DNA of 64,000 nt from Clostridiales bacterium (GTDB lineage Bacteria; Bacillota; Clostridia; Oscillospirales; Oscillospiraceae): positions 62,001-126,000 of the forward strand of contig CP107216.1 of the NCBI GenBank assembly GCA_025757645.1, written 5' to 3'. Shown piece after piece: positions 39,794 to 49,555 of the stretch; positions within the stretch are counted from its first letter, which is position 1, and the number at the start of each line of letters is the position of its first letter. The translations under genes and the position numbers were made by a program. The notes beneath the pieces were generated by a model that worked only from the letters and a program-made list of their open reading frames with translations, was not told the origin of the DNA and ran no database searches.

Positions 39794-42700
39794 ATGGCCG
39801 AAGCCAACACTGCCGCCCTGCGCGCACAGGGCGAGCGCGACGCCCTCGCCCTGACCGTGACCAGCCGGCGGCGCGCGGACACCGGGCGCATCCGCCGGGC
39901 GGCAAAAACGCTCGCGCGCATGGCGCGCGCCGTCACGCCCGAGACGCCGAACGGCCAGTGGCTGCACGACAACCGGAGCTTTGCCTGCGCCGCGGCGGGC
40001 GATGCCGTGGCCGCTCTGCGGCACGCGCGCGTGCGCGCATCCGGCGGGCAGACCGCGCTGGGCGTATGCTGCGCGGGGCTGCTGCGCGCGTGCGGGGAGG
40101 CGCTGACGGTCAAGGCGGCGGAGGCGTATCTGGAGGGGTTTCAGGACGCGCTGCCGCTCGAGACGGCGGAGCTTGCCCTGCTCGTGCCGGGGCTGCAGGC
40201 GGCCGTGGTGTGCGCGCTGGCGGAGAGCTATGCCGGGGGCAGCGCGGCCGCGCCAGCGCTCTTCACGTCGCTGCGCGCGCTCGGCACGGCGGCGTGGGGC
40301 ATGCTCGCCGAGCGGTGCGACCGCGTGGGGCGCATCCTCGCGCGCGACCCGGTGGGCGTCTACCCCGCGATGGACGCGGCCACGCGCGCCCACTACCGGC
40401 AGACCGTGGCGCGGCTGGCGCGGCGGACGGGCCGGACGGAGATCGAGATCGCCGAGGACGTGCTCGCGCGCGCGCAGCGCAGCGAGGGCGCGCGGCGGCA
40501 CGTTGGCTGGTTTTTGCTGCGCGAGGTGCTCGGCGCGCCGGAACGTCGCCGCGACGGCGGGTGGTACATCGCGGCCGTCGTGGTGGGGACGCTGTTTTTG
40601 TCGCTGCTGCTGGGCTTTGCCACGAAAAGCGTATCGGGCGCGGTGCTGCTGCTCATCCCGGTGTCGGAGGTAGTCAAGGGCCTGCTCGATGCAGTATTGC
40701 TGCGCGTGACGAAGCCGCGCTTCGTGCCGCGGCTGGCGCTGCGCCGGGGCATCCCGCCGGAGGGGCGGACGCTGTGCGTCATCGCGGCGCTGCTGACCTC
40801 CCCGGCCGACGCGCACGCGCTCTGCGCGCGGCTGGAGGAATACTACCTCTGCAACCGCGACGCGCTCGGGCAGCTCACGTTCGGCCTGCTGGCCGACCTG
40901 CCGGAGGCGGACATGGCGCACGCGCCCATTGACCCCGCCATCCTGCGCGCGGCGCGCGAGGAGATTGAGGCGCTCAACGCGCGCTGGGGCAGCCGGTTTT
41001 ATCTCTTCACACGCCCTCGCGTACAGACCCCCGACGGGAAATGGAGCGCGTGGGAGCGCAAGCGCGGCGCATTACTGGAGCTGGCGCGGCTGGTGCTCGA
41101 CCGGCCGGGCACGCTGCAGTGCGCCGCCGGGGACGCGGCGGGCCTGAGCGGCACGGTATACCTGCTGACGCTCGACGCCGACACGCGCCTGACGCCCGGC
41201 GCGGCGCGCGCGCTCGTGGGCGCGATGCTCCACCCGCTCAACCGCGCCGTGGTGGATGCGCAGCGCGGCGTGGTCACGCGCGGCTACGGCCTGCTGCACC
41301 CGCGCATGGCCACCGAGCTGCAGAGCGCGAACGCCACGGACTGGGCGCGCGTGTTCGCAGGGCCGGGCGGCGCCGACCCCTACGGCGGCGCGTGCGGGGA
41401 GCTGTATATGGACTGCTTTGACCGCGGCGGCTTTCCGGGCAAGGGCATTCTCGACGTGCGCGCGCTGCTCGACTGCTGCGGCGGCGGGGTCATCCCCGAA
41501 GGGCGCGTGCTGAGCCACGACGCGCTCGAGGGCGCGTACCTGCACGGCGGCTTTCTCGGCGACGTGGAGCTGACGGACACCTTCCCCGCCGCCCCGCTGG
41601 CCTGGGGCGCGCGGGCGCACCGGTGGATCCGCGGCGACTGGCAGAACGCGCCGTGGATCTTCTCCCGGCGCGGGCGGGCGCTGCACCCGATCGACCGGTT
41701 CCGGCTGGCGGACAACCTGCGGCGGTCGCTCGTCGCCCCGGCGACGTGGATTTCCATCTTCCTCGGCTGCGTGCTGCGCTGGCCGGGGCTGCGGCTGGCG
41801 GCGTATGCGGCGCTGCTGGCGCTGGCGCAGGGGCTGATCCGCGCGCTCGGCCAGCCGATCGTGCACCCGGCGGACACGCGCGTGCGCTACCACAGCGACG
41901 TGCTGCACGGGCTGGCCAGCGCCGTGGCGCAGACGGTGCTGCGGCTGATTTTGCTGCCGTGGGAGGCAATTTTGAACACCTCCGCCATCGTGACGGCGCT
42001 GTGGCGCATGGCCGTGTCGCACCGAAACCTCCTGCAGTGGCAGACGGCGGCGCAGCGCGCGGGCAGGCGCGACGGGCTGGGCGCATATTGGCGCGCGCTC
42101 TGGCCGGCGAGCGCGCTGGGCCTGCTCACGGCCGTCCTGACGCCGAGCCCGACGGGGCTGGCCGCCGGCATCGTGTGGATGCTCAGTCCCTTCGTGCTGG
42201 CGGCGCTCGGCGCGCCGAACGCGGCCGGGGCAGCGCCGCTATCGCGCGCGGCGCAGCGGGAGCTGCTGGGCTGGGCGAAGGCGACGTGGCAGTATTTCGA
42301 GACGTTCTGCACGGCCGAGGATCACTACCTGCCGCCGGACAACGTGCAGTCCCAGCCGCCGACCGGCACGGCGCACCGCACGTCGCCGACGAACATGGGG
42401 CTCGCGCTCGTGTCCGCCCTCGGCGCACACGCGCTGGGCATCGACGACGGGCAGGGGCTGGCGCTGGCGGAGCGGATGCTCACGACCATGGAGCAATTAC
42501 CCCGCTGGAACGGGCACTTTTACAACTGGTATCACACGTGCACGCTGCGGCCGATGCCGCCGCTGTACGTGTCCACAGTGGACAGCGGCAACTGCGCCGC
42601 CGCCCTGCTCACGGCGGCGAACGCCCTGCGCGGCTGGGGGCAGAACGAGCTTGCGGCGCGGGCGCAGATGCTCTGCGACGGCATGGACTTCGGCCCGCTC

Positions 42701-45700
42701 TACGACCCGCAGCGGCGGCTGATGCACATCGGCATCGACACCGGCAGCGGCAAATGGTCGGAGAGCTATTACGATCTGCTCTCAAGCGAGGCACGGCTGA
42801 CGTCTTACTTCGCCGTGGCGCGGGGCGACGTGCCGCGCGAGCACTGGCGCGCCCTGTCGCGCGCGCAGGTGCAGAAAGACCACTACCGCGGCTGCGTGTC
42901 GTGGTCGGGGTCGATGTTCGAGTACCTGATGCCGGAGCTGTTTCTGCCGCCGGTGCGCGACTCGCTGCTGTGGGAGAGCGCGAAATTCTGCCTCTACGTG
43001 CAGCGGCGGCGCGTGCGCCCGGGGCAGGCGTGGGGCGTGTCGGAGAGCGCGTACTTCGCGCTCGACAGCGCGCTGAGCTACCGCTACAAGGCGCACGGCT
43101 GCGCGGCGCTGGCCCTGCAGCCGGGCATGGACAGGGAACTGGTGCTCTCGCCGTACAGCAGCTTTCTCGCGCTGGCGGTCGAGCCGCGCGCGGCGATGCG
43201 CAACCTGCGCAGACTCGCGGCGCTCGGACTGCTGGGGCAGCACGGATTTTTCGACGCGCTCGACTGCACCCGCGCGCGCACGGGCGGCGGCGGGCAGATC
43301 GTGCGCTGCGTGATGGCGCACCATCAGGGCATGAGCCTGCTGGCGGCGTGCAACGCGCTGTGCGGAGATCAGGTGCGGCGGTGGTTTTTCGCCGACCCCG
43401 CCATGCGCGCGCACGCGACCTTGCTGTCCGAGCGGCTGCCACTGGGTGCGCCGGCGCTGCGGCGGCGCGCAGAACAGCCGGCCGAAAAGGCGCGCCGCCG
43501 CGCCCTGCCGGACTATGCGGCCGAGGGCACGGGCATCGACGCCGAAGCCCCGCGCTGCGCGCTGCTCTCCAACGGCACGTACTGCCTCGCCGTATCGGAG
43601 GCCGGGCAGAGCTTCGCGCGCTGGCACGCGCTGAGCGTCTGCCGCCGCGGCACGCGCGCAGACCCCGCCGCCGGGCCGGTCGTGCGGCTGGAGACGGACG
43701 ATTTCTCCGGCCCACTGCTGCCGGGCACGGCCGCGGGCGCGCAGTGGCGCTTTACGGTGCGCGCAGCGCAGTTCACCGCCCGGCACGGGGACGTGACCGC
43801 CGTGCAGACGCTGACCGTGCCCGGCCGCGCCAACGGCGAGGTGCGCGCGCTGACGCTCTCGTCCCCGAGCGGGATTGAGGGCACGGTGCGGTTCGTGTTC
43901 GAGGCCGTGCTCGCACCGTGGGAGGATTATGTCAACCACCCGGCGTTCGCGCGGCTGGGCTTTCAGAGCGTGCTGCGGCGCGACGCGCTGCTGCTGCGGC
44001 ACCTCGGCCGCGGCGAGAAGCCGGAGGCGTGGCTGTGCGCCGCGTGCGACCGGCCGGGCACGTGGCGGGCCGAAGGGCCGGTGCCGGGGTGGCTGCGCGC
44101 GGGGCGCGTGGAGCTGAGCGTGCCGGTGCACACAGCGCCGGACACGCCGTGGCGCGTGCGCTTTGCGCTCGGCGTGGGCGCGCGCGAGGACGATGCGTTC
44201 ACGGCGGCGCAGCGCGCGCTCGTGCTGCCGCCGGCGATGGCGGCGGCGCTGCCGGCAGAGCTCGCCGCGCAGTACGGCATGACGGGCGCGGAGCTCGACG
44301 GCGCGATGGCGGCGGTCTCTCCCCTGCTGTTTCCGGCCGTGGCGGCGGACGCAGCGCCCGGGCAGCTCGAGCGCCCGGCGCTCTGGGCGCAGGGCATCTC
44401 GGGCGACCTGCCGGTGTGGTGCGCGCAGGCGGAGCGCGGCGTGGTGCGGCAGTGGGCACTGCTGCGCGCGCTGGGCGTGGCGTGCGACCTTGCGCTGCGC
44501 AGCGGCGACGGCGGGGACTACCGGCAGCCGACGGCCGGAAAGGTGCGCGGGTGGCTCGCGGCGCTCGACCTCGCGCACACGCTCGGCGCGCCCGGCGGCG
44601 TGCACCTCGTGCCGGAGGAAGCCTTCCCCGCCGTGGCGGCGGCCGCGGCCATCCGCCCCGGCATGGCGCGCACGCGCTGCACGCTGCCGCTGCTGCCCCC
44701 GCCGGGCGACCGGCGGTATCTGTCCACGGGCAGCGACGTGCACTGGGACGACGACGGCACGGTGTCCTTCACCGGGCTGCCGCCGCGCGCGTGGAGCCAG
44801 GTGCTGACAAACGGGCGCTTCGGCTTTCTCGCCACGGACGCGGGCACGGGCCACATGTGGCACCGCAACGCGCACACCAGGCGCATCAACCGCTGGCTAT
44901 GCGACCCGTGGGTGCTGCGCGGCACGGAGACGCTGCGCATGGCATCGCGCGCGGGCGCGGTGTCGCTCTTTGACGACGACGGGCGCTCGCGGGTGGAGTA
45001 CGGCTTCGGCTGGGCGGCGTGGGAGCGCAGCGTGGACGGCATGTCCGTGCGCGTGACGGCGTTCGTGCCCGAGGACGCGGACGCGCGCGTGCTGCTCATC
45101 GAGTGCGCGGGGCGCGCGCGCATCACGTGGCACACTGACCTCGTCTGCGCCGGGCGCGACGCGGACGCCCCCGCCGTCGTGACGGCATACGCCGACGGGC
45201 TGTTCACGGCAGAAAACGTGCGCGCGGACGCGCCCGAACTCTTTTGCGCGGCGGCGGGCATGCCGCTCACGGGCTGGACGTGCGACCGGTTTTCGTTCCT
45301 GCGCGGGCAGATGGACGCGCGTGCCGGTGCGGGGCTGAGCCCCTGCTTCGCGCTCGAGGGCGTGATCGACCGGCAGGGCGTGATCGTCTGCGGGTGCGAC
45401 ACGCGCGCGAATCTCCTGCGCCTGACGCAGCCGGATGAGGCCGCGCACGCCCTGCGCGCAACGCGCGAGCGGTGGCTGGGCGCGGTGTCGCGCCTGTGGA
45501 TGACGACGCCGGACGCGGACATGAACCGCTATCTCGGCGGCTGGGCCGCGTACCAGACGCTGTGCTGCCGGCTGCTCGCGCGCACGAGCCTGTACCAGAA
45601 CGGCGGCGCGTTCGGCTTCCGCGACCAGTTGCAGGATGCGGTGAACCTCCTGCTGCTCGACAGCGCGCCTGCGCGCGAGCAGATCGGCCGCGCGTGCGCG

Positions 45701-46924
45701 CACCAGTTCGCCGCCGGGGACGTGTGCCACTGGTGGCACGCGGGCACGGGACCCGAGCACGGCGTGCGCACGCGCATCTCGGACGACCTGCTGTGGCTGC
45801 CGTGGGCGGTGTGCGAGTACGTGGAAAAGACCGGCGACGCCGAGATCTTAAGCGCCGAGTACCCCTTCCTCGCGGGCGAGGAGCTGGAGGAAAACGAGCA
45901 CGACCGCTACCAGCCGCTCGAAGTGAGTGCGGAGACCGGCACGGTGCTCGAGCACTGCCGCCGGGCGCTGATGCGCGTGCTCGCGCGCGGCGTGGGCGCG
46001 CACGGGCTGCTGCTGATCGGCACGGGCGACTGGAACGACGCCTTTGACCGCGTGGGCGCGCAGGGCCGGGGCGAGAGCGTGTGGCTGACGTGGTTTTTTG
46101 CCATCACGGCGCGGAAATTTGCCGCCCTCGTGGGCGGGCACGCGGCCGAACAGCTCGCGCTCGCCGCCGACCACTGCACGCGCGCGGCCGAGGGAGCGTG
46201 GGACGGCGCGTGGTACCGGCGCGGGTACTATGACGACGGGCGGCCGCTCGGCTCGGAAGCGTGCGGCGAGTGCCGCATCGACGCGATCGCGCAGGCGTTT
46301 GCCGCCCTCGACACGCACGCCGACCCCGGCCGCGTGCACACGGCGCTCACGAGCGCGGTGGAGCACCTGTTCGACCGGGAGCACAACGTGGTGCGGCTGT
46401 TCGACCCGCCCATCACGCGGCGCACGCCCGAGACGGGCTACGTGCGCAGCTACGGCGCGGGCCTGCGCGAAAACGGCGGGCAGTACACCCACGGCGCGCT
46501 GTGGCTGGCCATGGCGCTGCTGCGCACGGGCCGCACGGCCGAGGGCGCAGAAATATTGCACGCCGTGCTGCCCGCGGCGCACGACCCCGCGCGCTACGAG
46601 GGCGAGCCGTACGTGCTCGCGGCCGACATTGCGGGCGGGGACAACGCGGGCGTCGCCGGCTGGACGTGGTACACGGGCGCGGCGGGGTGGTACCTGCGCA
46701 TCGCGGCGGAAGATCTGCTGGGGCTGCACCTGCGCGGCGGCGTGCTCTACCCCGAGCCGCACCTGCCGGCCGGCTGGCCGGAGTGTACCGTGCGCTGGCG
46801 CGACGGAGCGGGTCTGCTGCACACCATCCGCCTGCGGCCCGACGGCGTGACCGTGGACAATACGCCCTACGACGGCGGCGGCATCGGCAAAAAGCGCCCG
46901 AAACCCTATTCCCAAGATAGGTAA
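39794..46924 (+). CDS. Cyclic beta-1,2-glucan synthase-type protein
   Basis: 2376 residues, very GC-rich. Order: N-terminal helical region, membrane helices at about 255-300 (WYIAAVVVGTLFLSLLLGFA, VLLLIPVSEVVKGLL), a glycosyltransferase domain (about 430-620) with DxD-like LTLDADTRL (near 460) and RWIRGDW (near 609), more membrane helices (about 635-810), a GH144/GH189-like alpha-toroid region (from about 860: SPTNMGLALVSALGAHALGI, later CVMAHHQGMSLLAACNALCG), and a C-terminal GH94-type phosphorylase module with GTGDWNDAFDRV near 2075. This is the layout of synthases that polymerise UDP-glucose into beta-1,2-glucan, trim it and close the ring. ATG preceded by GGAGGGA. No export gene is adjacent. 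Confidence 0.9.
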   Translation: MAEANTAALRAQGERDALALTVTSRRRADTGRIRRAAKTLARMARAVTPETPNGQWLHDNRSFACAAAGDAVAALRHARVRASGGQTALGVCCAGLLRACGEALTVKAAEAYLEGFQDALPLETAELALLVPGLQAAVVCALAESYAGGSAAAPALFTSLRALGTAAWGMLAERCDRVGRILARDPVGVYPAMDAATRAHYRQTVARLARRTGRTEIEIAEDVLARAQRSEGARRHVGWFLLREVLGAPERRRDGGWYIAAVVVGTLFLSLLLGFATKSVSGAVLLLIPVSEVVKGLLDAVLLRVTKPRFVPRLALRRGIPPEGRTLCVIAALLTSPADAHALCARLEEYYLCNRDALGQLTFGLLADLPEADMAHAPIDPAILRAAREEIEALNARWGSRFYLFTRPRVQTPDGKWSAWERKRGALLELARLVLDRPGTLQCAAGDAAGLSGTVYLLTLDADTRLTPGAARALVGAMLHPLNRAVVDAQRGVVTRGYGLLHPRMATELQSANATDWARVFAGPGGADPYGGACGELYMDCFDRGGFPGKGILDVRALLDCCGGGVIPEGRVLSHDALEGAYLHGGFLGDVELTDTFPAAPLAWGARAHRWIRGDWQNAPWIFSRRGRALHPIDRFRLADNLRRSLVAPATWISIFLGCVLRWPGLRLAAYAALLALAQGLIRALGQPIVHPADTRVRYHSDVLHGLASAVAQTVLRLILLPWEAILNTSAIVTALWRMAVSHRNLLQWQTAAQRAGRRDGLGAYWRALWPASALGLLTAVLTPSPTGLAAGIVWMLSPFVLAALGAPNAAGAAPLSRAAQRELLGWAKATWQYFETFCTAEDHYLPPDNVQSQPPTGTAHRTSPTNMGLALVSALGAHALGIDDGQGLALAERMLTTMEQLPRWNGHFYNWYHTCTLRPMPPLYVSTVDSGNCAAALLTAANALRGWGQNELAARAQMLCDGMDFGPLYDPQRRLMHIGIDTGSGKWSESYYDLLSSEARLTSYFAVARGDVPREHWRALSRAQVQKDHYRGCVSWSGSMFEYLMPELFLPPVRDSLLWESAKFCLYVQRRRVRPGQAWGVSESAYFALDSALSYRYKAHGCAALALQPGMDRELVLSPYSSFLALAVEPRAAMRNLRRLAALGLLGQHGFFDALDCTRARTGGGGQIVRCVMAHHQGMSLLAACNALCGDQVRRWFFADPAMRAHATLLSERLPLGAPALRRRAEQPAEKARRRALPDYAAEGTGIDAEAPRCALLSNGTYCLAVSEAGQSFARWHALSVCRRGTRADPAAGPVVRLETDDFSGPLLPGTAAGAQWRFTVRAAQFTARHGDVTAVQTLTVPGRANGEVRALTLSSPSGIEGTVRFVFEAVLAPWEDYVNHPAFARLGFQSVLRRDALLLRHLGRGEKPEAWLCAACDRPGTWRAEGPVPGWLRAGRVELSVPVHTAPDTPWRVRFALGVGAREDDAFTAAQRALVLPPAMAAALPAELAAQYGMTGAELDGAMAAVSPLLFPAVAADAAPGQLERPALWAQGISGDLPVWCAQAERGVVRQWALLRALGVACDLALRSGDGGDYRQPTAGKVRGWLAALDLAHTLGAPGGVHLVPEEAFPAVAAAAAIRPGMARTRCTLPLLPPPGDRRYLSTGSDVHWDDDGTVSFTGLPPRAWSQVLTNGRFGFLATDAGTGHMWHRNAHTRRINRWLCDPWVLRGTETLRMASRAGAVSLFDDDGRSRVEYGFGWAAWERSVDGMSVRVTAFVPEDADARVLLIECAGRARITWHTDLVCAGRDADAPAVVTAYADGLFTAENVRADAPELFCAAAGMPLTGWTCDRFSFLRGQMDARAGAGLSPCFALEGVIDRQGVIVCGCDTRANLLRLTQPDEAAHALRATRERWLGAVSRLWMTTPDADMNRYLGGWAAYQTLCCRLLARTSLYQNGGAFGFRDQLQDAVNLLLLDSAPAREQIGRACAHQFAAGDVCHWWHAGTGPEHGVRTRISDDLLWLPWAVCEYVEKTGDAEILSAEYPFLAGEELEENEHDRYQPLEVSAETGTVLEHCRRALMRVLARGVGAHGLLLIGTGDWNDAFDRVGAQGRGESVWLTWFFAITARKFAALVGGHAAEQLALAADHCTRAAEGAWDGAWYRRGYYDDGRPLGSEACGECRIDAIAQAFAALDTHADPGRVHTALTSAVEHLFDREHNVVRLFDPPITRRTPETGYVRSYGAGLRENGGQYTHGALWLAMALLRTGRTAEGAEILHAVLPAAHDPARYEGEPYVLAADIAGGDNAGVAGWTWYTGAAGWYLRIAAEDLLGLHLRGGVLYPEPHLPAGWPECTVRWRDGAGLLHTIRLRPDGVTVDNTPYDGGGIGKKRPKPYSQDR

Positions 46925-46928
46925 GGCG

Positions 46929-46937
46929 TGATATAAT
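46929..46937 (+). promoter_or_regulatory. Extended -10 promoter before the M16 pair
   Basis: TGATATAAT (46929-46937): perfect TATAAT with an extended TG; no good -35. Lies in the 62-base gap after the glucan synthase gene. Confidence 0.6.
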
Positions 46938-46986
46938 AAAGTATTCAAAAAATATGGACACACCATAGGCGAAAGGAGCGTATCTT

Positions 46987-48276
46987 ATGGAACGCATCCG
47001 CACGGAAATTCTCCCCGGCGTGTGGCTGACCGCCCTGCGCACGGACAAGTTCAAGACCGCGTGGCTGAGCGTGAACCTGCTGACGCAGCTGCGGCGAGAA
47101 ACGGCGGCGTGCACGGCCGTGCTGCCGTATGTGCTGCGGCGCGGCAGCACGCGCCTGCCCGATCTGGAGACGATCGCGGCCGAGCTCGAGAACCTCTACG
47201 GCGCGAGCATCACGCCGAGCGTGCGCAAGCTCGGCGAGATCCAGGCCGTGGGCTTCGAGGCCGAGTTTGCCGACGACGGCGCGGTGGGCGAGGAGATCTT
47301 CCCCCGGCTCGCGGCCGACGTGGCAGACCTGCTGCTGCACCCGAACACGCGCGGCGGCCTGCTGCGGCCGGATATCGTGGACAGCGAGCGTGAGAAGCTG
47401 CTCGAGCGCATCCGCGCCGGCATGAACAACAAGCGCGCCTACGCCATCGAGCGGCTGTACGCCCACATGTGCTGCTGCGAGGACTACGCCGTGCCCCGTC
47501 TCGGCGAAGAGGCGGACGCCGAGCGCATCCACTACCGCAAGCTCACGATGCGCTACCACGACGTGCTCTCGACGAGCCCCGTGGAGATCTTCTACTGCGG
47601 CTCGCTCGAGGGCGGGCGCGTCGCGCGCATCCTCACGGACGTGCTCTCGACGATGCCGCGCGGCGAGATCGACGAGGACATCGGCACGGACATCCGCATG
47701 AACGCGCTCGAAGCCGAGCCGCGCTATGTGACCGAGACGCTCCCGGTCGCGCAGGGGCAGCTCGCCGTGGGCTACCGTCTCGGCGCGTGCATGACCGAGC
47801 CGGACATCCCGGCGCTGTTCGTCTTTAACGCCCTCTACGGCGGCTGCGTCACGTCCAAGCTCTTTTTGAACGTGCGCGAGAAGCTCAGCCTGTGCTACTA
47901 CGTCGGCTCGCGCCTGAGCACGCACAAGGGCCTGCTGACCGTGACGAGCGGCATCGACGTGAAAAACTACGAGCGCGCGCTCGCCGAGATCACGGCGCAG
48001 CTCGACGCCGTGCGCACCGGCGACTTTACGGACGGCGAGCTGCGCTCCGCCATCCGCAGCGTGGCCAGCGACCTGCGCGCCACGGCCGACGCGCCCGACG
48101 CGCTGGCGTGGTACTGGCTCAACCGCACGGTGCAGGGGCTGGACATCGACCCGGCCGAGATGGCCGCGCTCGTGGAAGAGGTCACGCGCACGGACGTGAC
48201 GGACATCGCCGCCGGCGTCGTGTGCGACTGTGTGTATCTGCTCAAGGGAACGGAGGAGACTGCCGATGACGAATGA
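46987..48276 (+). CDS. M16-family peptidase-like protein, inactive-type subunit (YmfF-like)
   Basis: 429 residues. Two M16 half-domains are recognisable (LPDLETIAAELENLYGASIT; ALFVFNALYGGCVTSKLFLN with VREKLSLCYYVGSRLSTHKG). The zinc motif HxxEH is absent from the N-terminal half, as in the non-catalytic partner of paired M16 proteins. It retains the C-domain Arg/Tyr-type segment. AAAGGAG precedes the ATG. The next gene overlaps by 11 bases and is the active-type partner; the two probably form a heterodimer that degrades peptides in the cytoplasm. Confidence 0.87.
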   Translation: MERIRTEILPGVWLTALRTDKFKTAWLSVNLLTQLRRETAACTAVLPYVLRRGSTRLPDLETIAAELENLYGASITPSVRKLGEIQAVGFEAEFADDGAVGEEIFPRLAADVADLLLHPNTRGGLLRPDIVDSEREKLLERIRAGMNNKRAYAIERLYAHMCCCEDYAVPRLGEEADAERIHYRKLTMRYHDVLSTSPVEIFYCGSLEGGRVARILTDVLSTMPRGEIDEDIGTDIRMNALEAEPRYVTETLPVAQGQLAVGYRLGACMTEPDIPALFVFNALYGGCVTSKLFLNVREKLSLCYYVGSRLSTHKGLLTVTSGIDVKNYERALAEITAQLDAVRTGDFTDGELRSAIRSVASDLRATADAPDALAWYWLNRTVQGLDIDPAEMAALVEEVTRTDVTDIAAGVVCDCVYLLKGTEETADDE

Positions 48277-49555
48277 ACGACCCGAAAACGTCTGGGCGGC
48301 GACGCTGCCGAACGGCCTGCGCGTGCGCGTGCTGTGTAAGCCCGACTTTCAGCGCAGCTACGCCGTGTTTGCCACCTGCTACGGCGGGGCGGACCGGCGC
48401 TTTCGCGTAAATGACACGTGGACGGACACGCCCGCCGGCGTGGCGCACTATCTCGAGCACAAGCTCTTTGACATGCCCGACGGGTCGGACGCGCTGCTGA
48501 CGCTGAGCGAAAACGGCGCAGACCCGAACGCCTTCACGTCCACGAACATGACGGCCTACTATTTTTCCTGCACAGACCGGTTTGAGGATAACCTGCGCAC
48601 GCTGCTGCGCTTTGTCTCGACGCCGTATTTCACCGACGCGAGCGTGGCCAAGGAGCAGGGCATCATCGCTCAGGAGATCCACATGGGCGAGGACGACCCC
48701 GACCGCGCCGTGTGGCGCGACCTCATGCGCTGCCTGCTTGCGCGCGACGGGGCACGCGACGCCGTGGCCGGCACGGTCGAGAGCATCGCGCAGATCACAC
48801 CCGAGACGCTCTATACCTGCCACCGCGCGTTTTACGCGCCGTCGAACATGGTGCTGTGCGCCGTGTGTCAGGACACGCCCGAGCGCGTGGCCGCCATCGC
48901 GGCGGAGATCCTGCCGCCGGACCTCTCTCCCGTCCCGGCCGCCGACCACGGCGCGCCGGAGGACATGACGCCGGCGCAGGCGCGCATGCGCGTGGAGCTC
49001 GCGGTGTCCGCGCCGCAGATGCTGCTGGGCGCGAAGTTCCGCCCGGCGGAAAAGGGCGAGGCCCGCCTGCGCCAGACGCTCACGGCGGAGCTCGCGCTGC
49101 AGGCCGCCTTCGGAGAGGCGACGGCGTTTTACAACGATCTTTACCGCGCGGGGCTGCTCGGCGACGACTTCGGCTGCAGCGCGGACTACTGCGGCCCGAT
49201 CGCCATGGCCGTACTCGGCGGCGAGAGCAAGGACCCCGACGCCGTGTGCGCGCGCGTGAGCGAGACCGTCGCGCAGATCGCGCGTGACGGCTTTGACGGC
49301 CCGGCCTTCGAGCGGGCGCGCCGCGCCGTGTACGGCGGCTGGCTGCGCGGGCTCGACCGGTTCGACGATGTGTGCATCGCCATGGCCGAGGGGCTCTTCG
49401 GCGGGTACGAGCACATGGACGCCTTCCCGCTGCTCGGCGAGATCACGGCGGCGGAGTGCGCCAAGTGGCTGACCGAGACGCTCGCGCCCGAGCGCCTGGC
49501 GCTCTCGGTCGTTGCCCCGAAGGGAGGCGAGGATGATGCCGACGATGATGCGTGA
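48266..49555 (+). CDS. M16-family zinc peptidase, active-type subunit (YmfH-like)
   Basis: 429 residues. Inverted zinc motif HYLEH (His61, Glu64, His65) in TPAGVAHYLEHKLFDMPDGS, a downstream Glu in GIIAQEIHMGEDDP that can be the third ligand, and the C-terminal partner domain (AVLGGESKDPDAVCARVSET). Start preceded by CGGAGGAG, overlapping the end of the YmfF-like gene. Inferred activity: degradation of small peptides together with the upstream partner. Confidence 0.92.
   Translation: MTNERPENVWAATLPNGLRVRVLCKPDFQRSYAVFATCYGGADRRFRVNDTWTDTPAGVAHYLEHKLFDMPDGSDALLTLSENGADPNAFTSTNMTAYYFSCTDRFEDNLRTLLRFVSTPYFTDASVAKEQGIIAQEIHMGEDDPDRAVWRDLMRCLLARDGARDAVAGTVESIAQITPETLYTCHRAFYAPSNMVLCAVCQDTPERVAAIAAEILPPDLSPVPAADHGAPEDMTPAQARMRVELAVSAPQMLLGAKFRPAEKGEARLRQTLTAELALQAAFGEATAFYNDLYRAGLLGDDFGCSADYCGPIAMAVLGGESKDPDAVCARVSETVAQIARDGFDGPAFERARRAVYGGWLRGLDRFDDVCIAMAEGLFGGYEHMDAFPLLGEITAAECAKWLTETLAPERLALSVVAPKGGEDDADDDA

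Noticed and set aside
42782..44875. 697-codon minus-strand frame within the glucan synthase gene
   Set aside because: Antisense shadow with extreme His/Arg/Ala composition and no domain.
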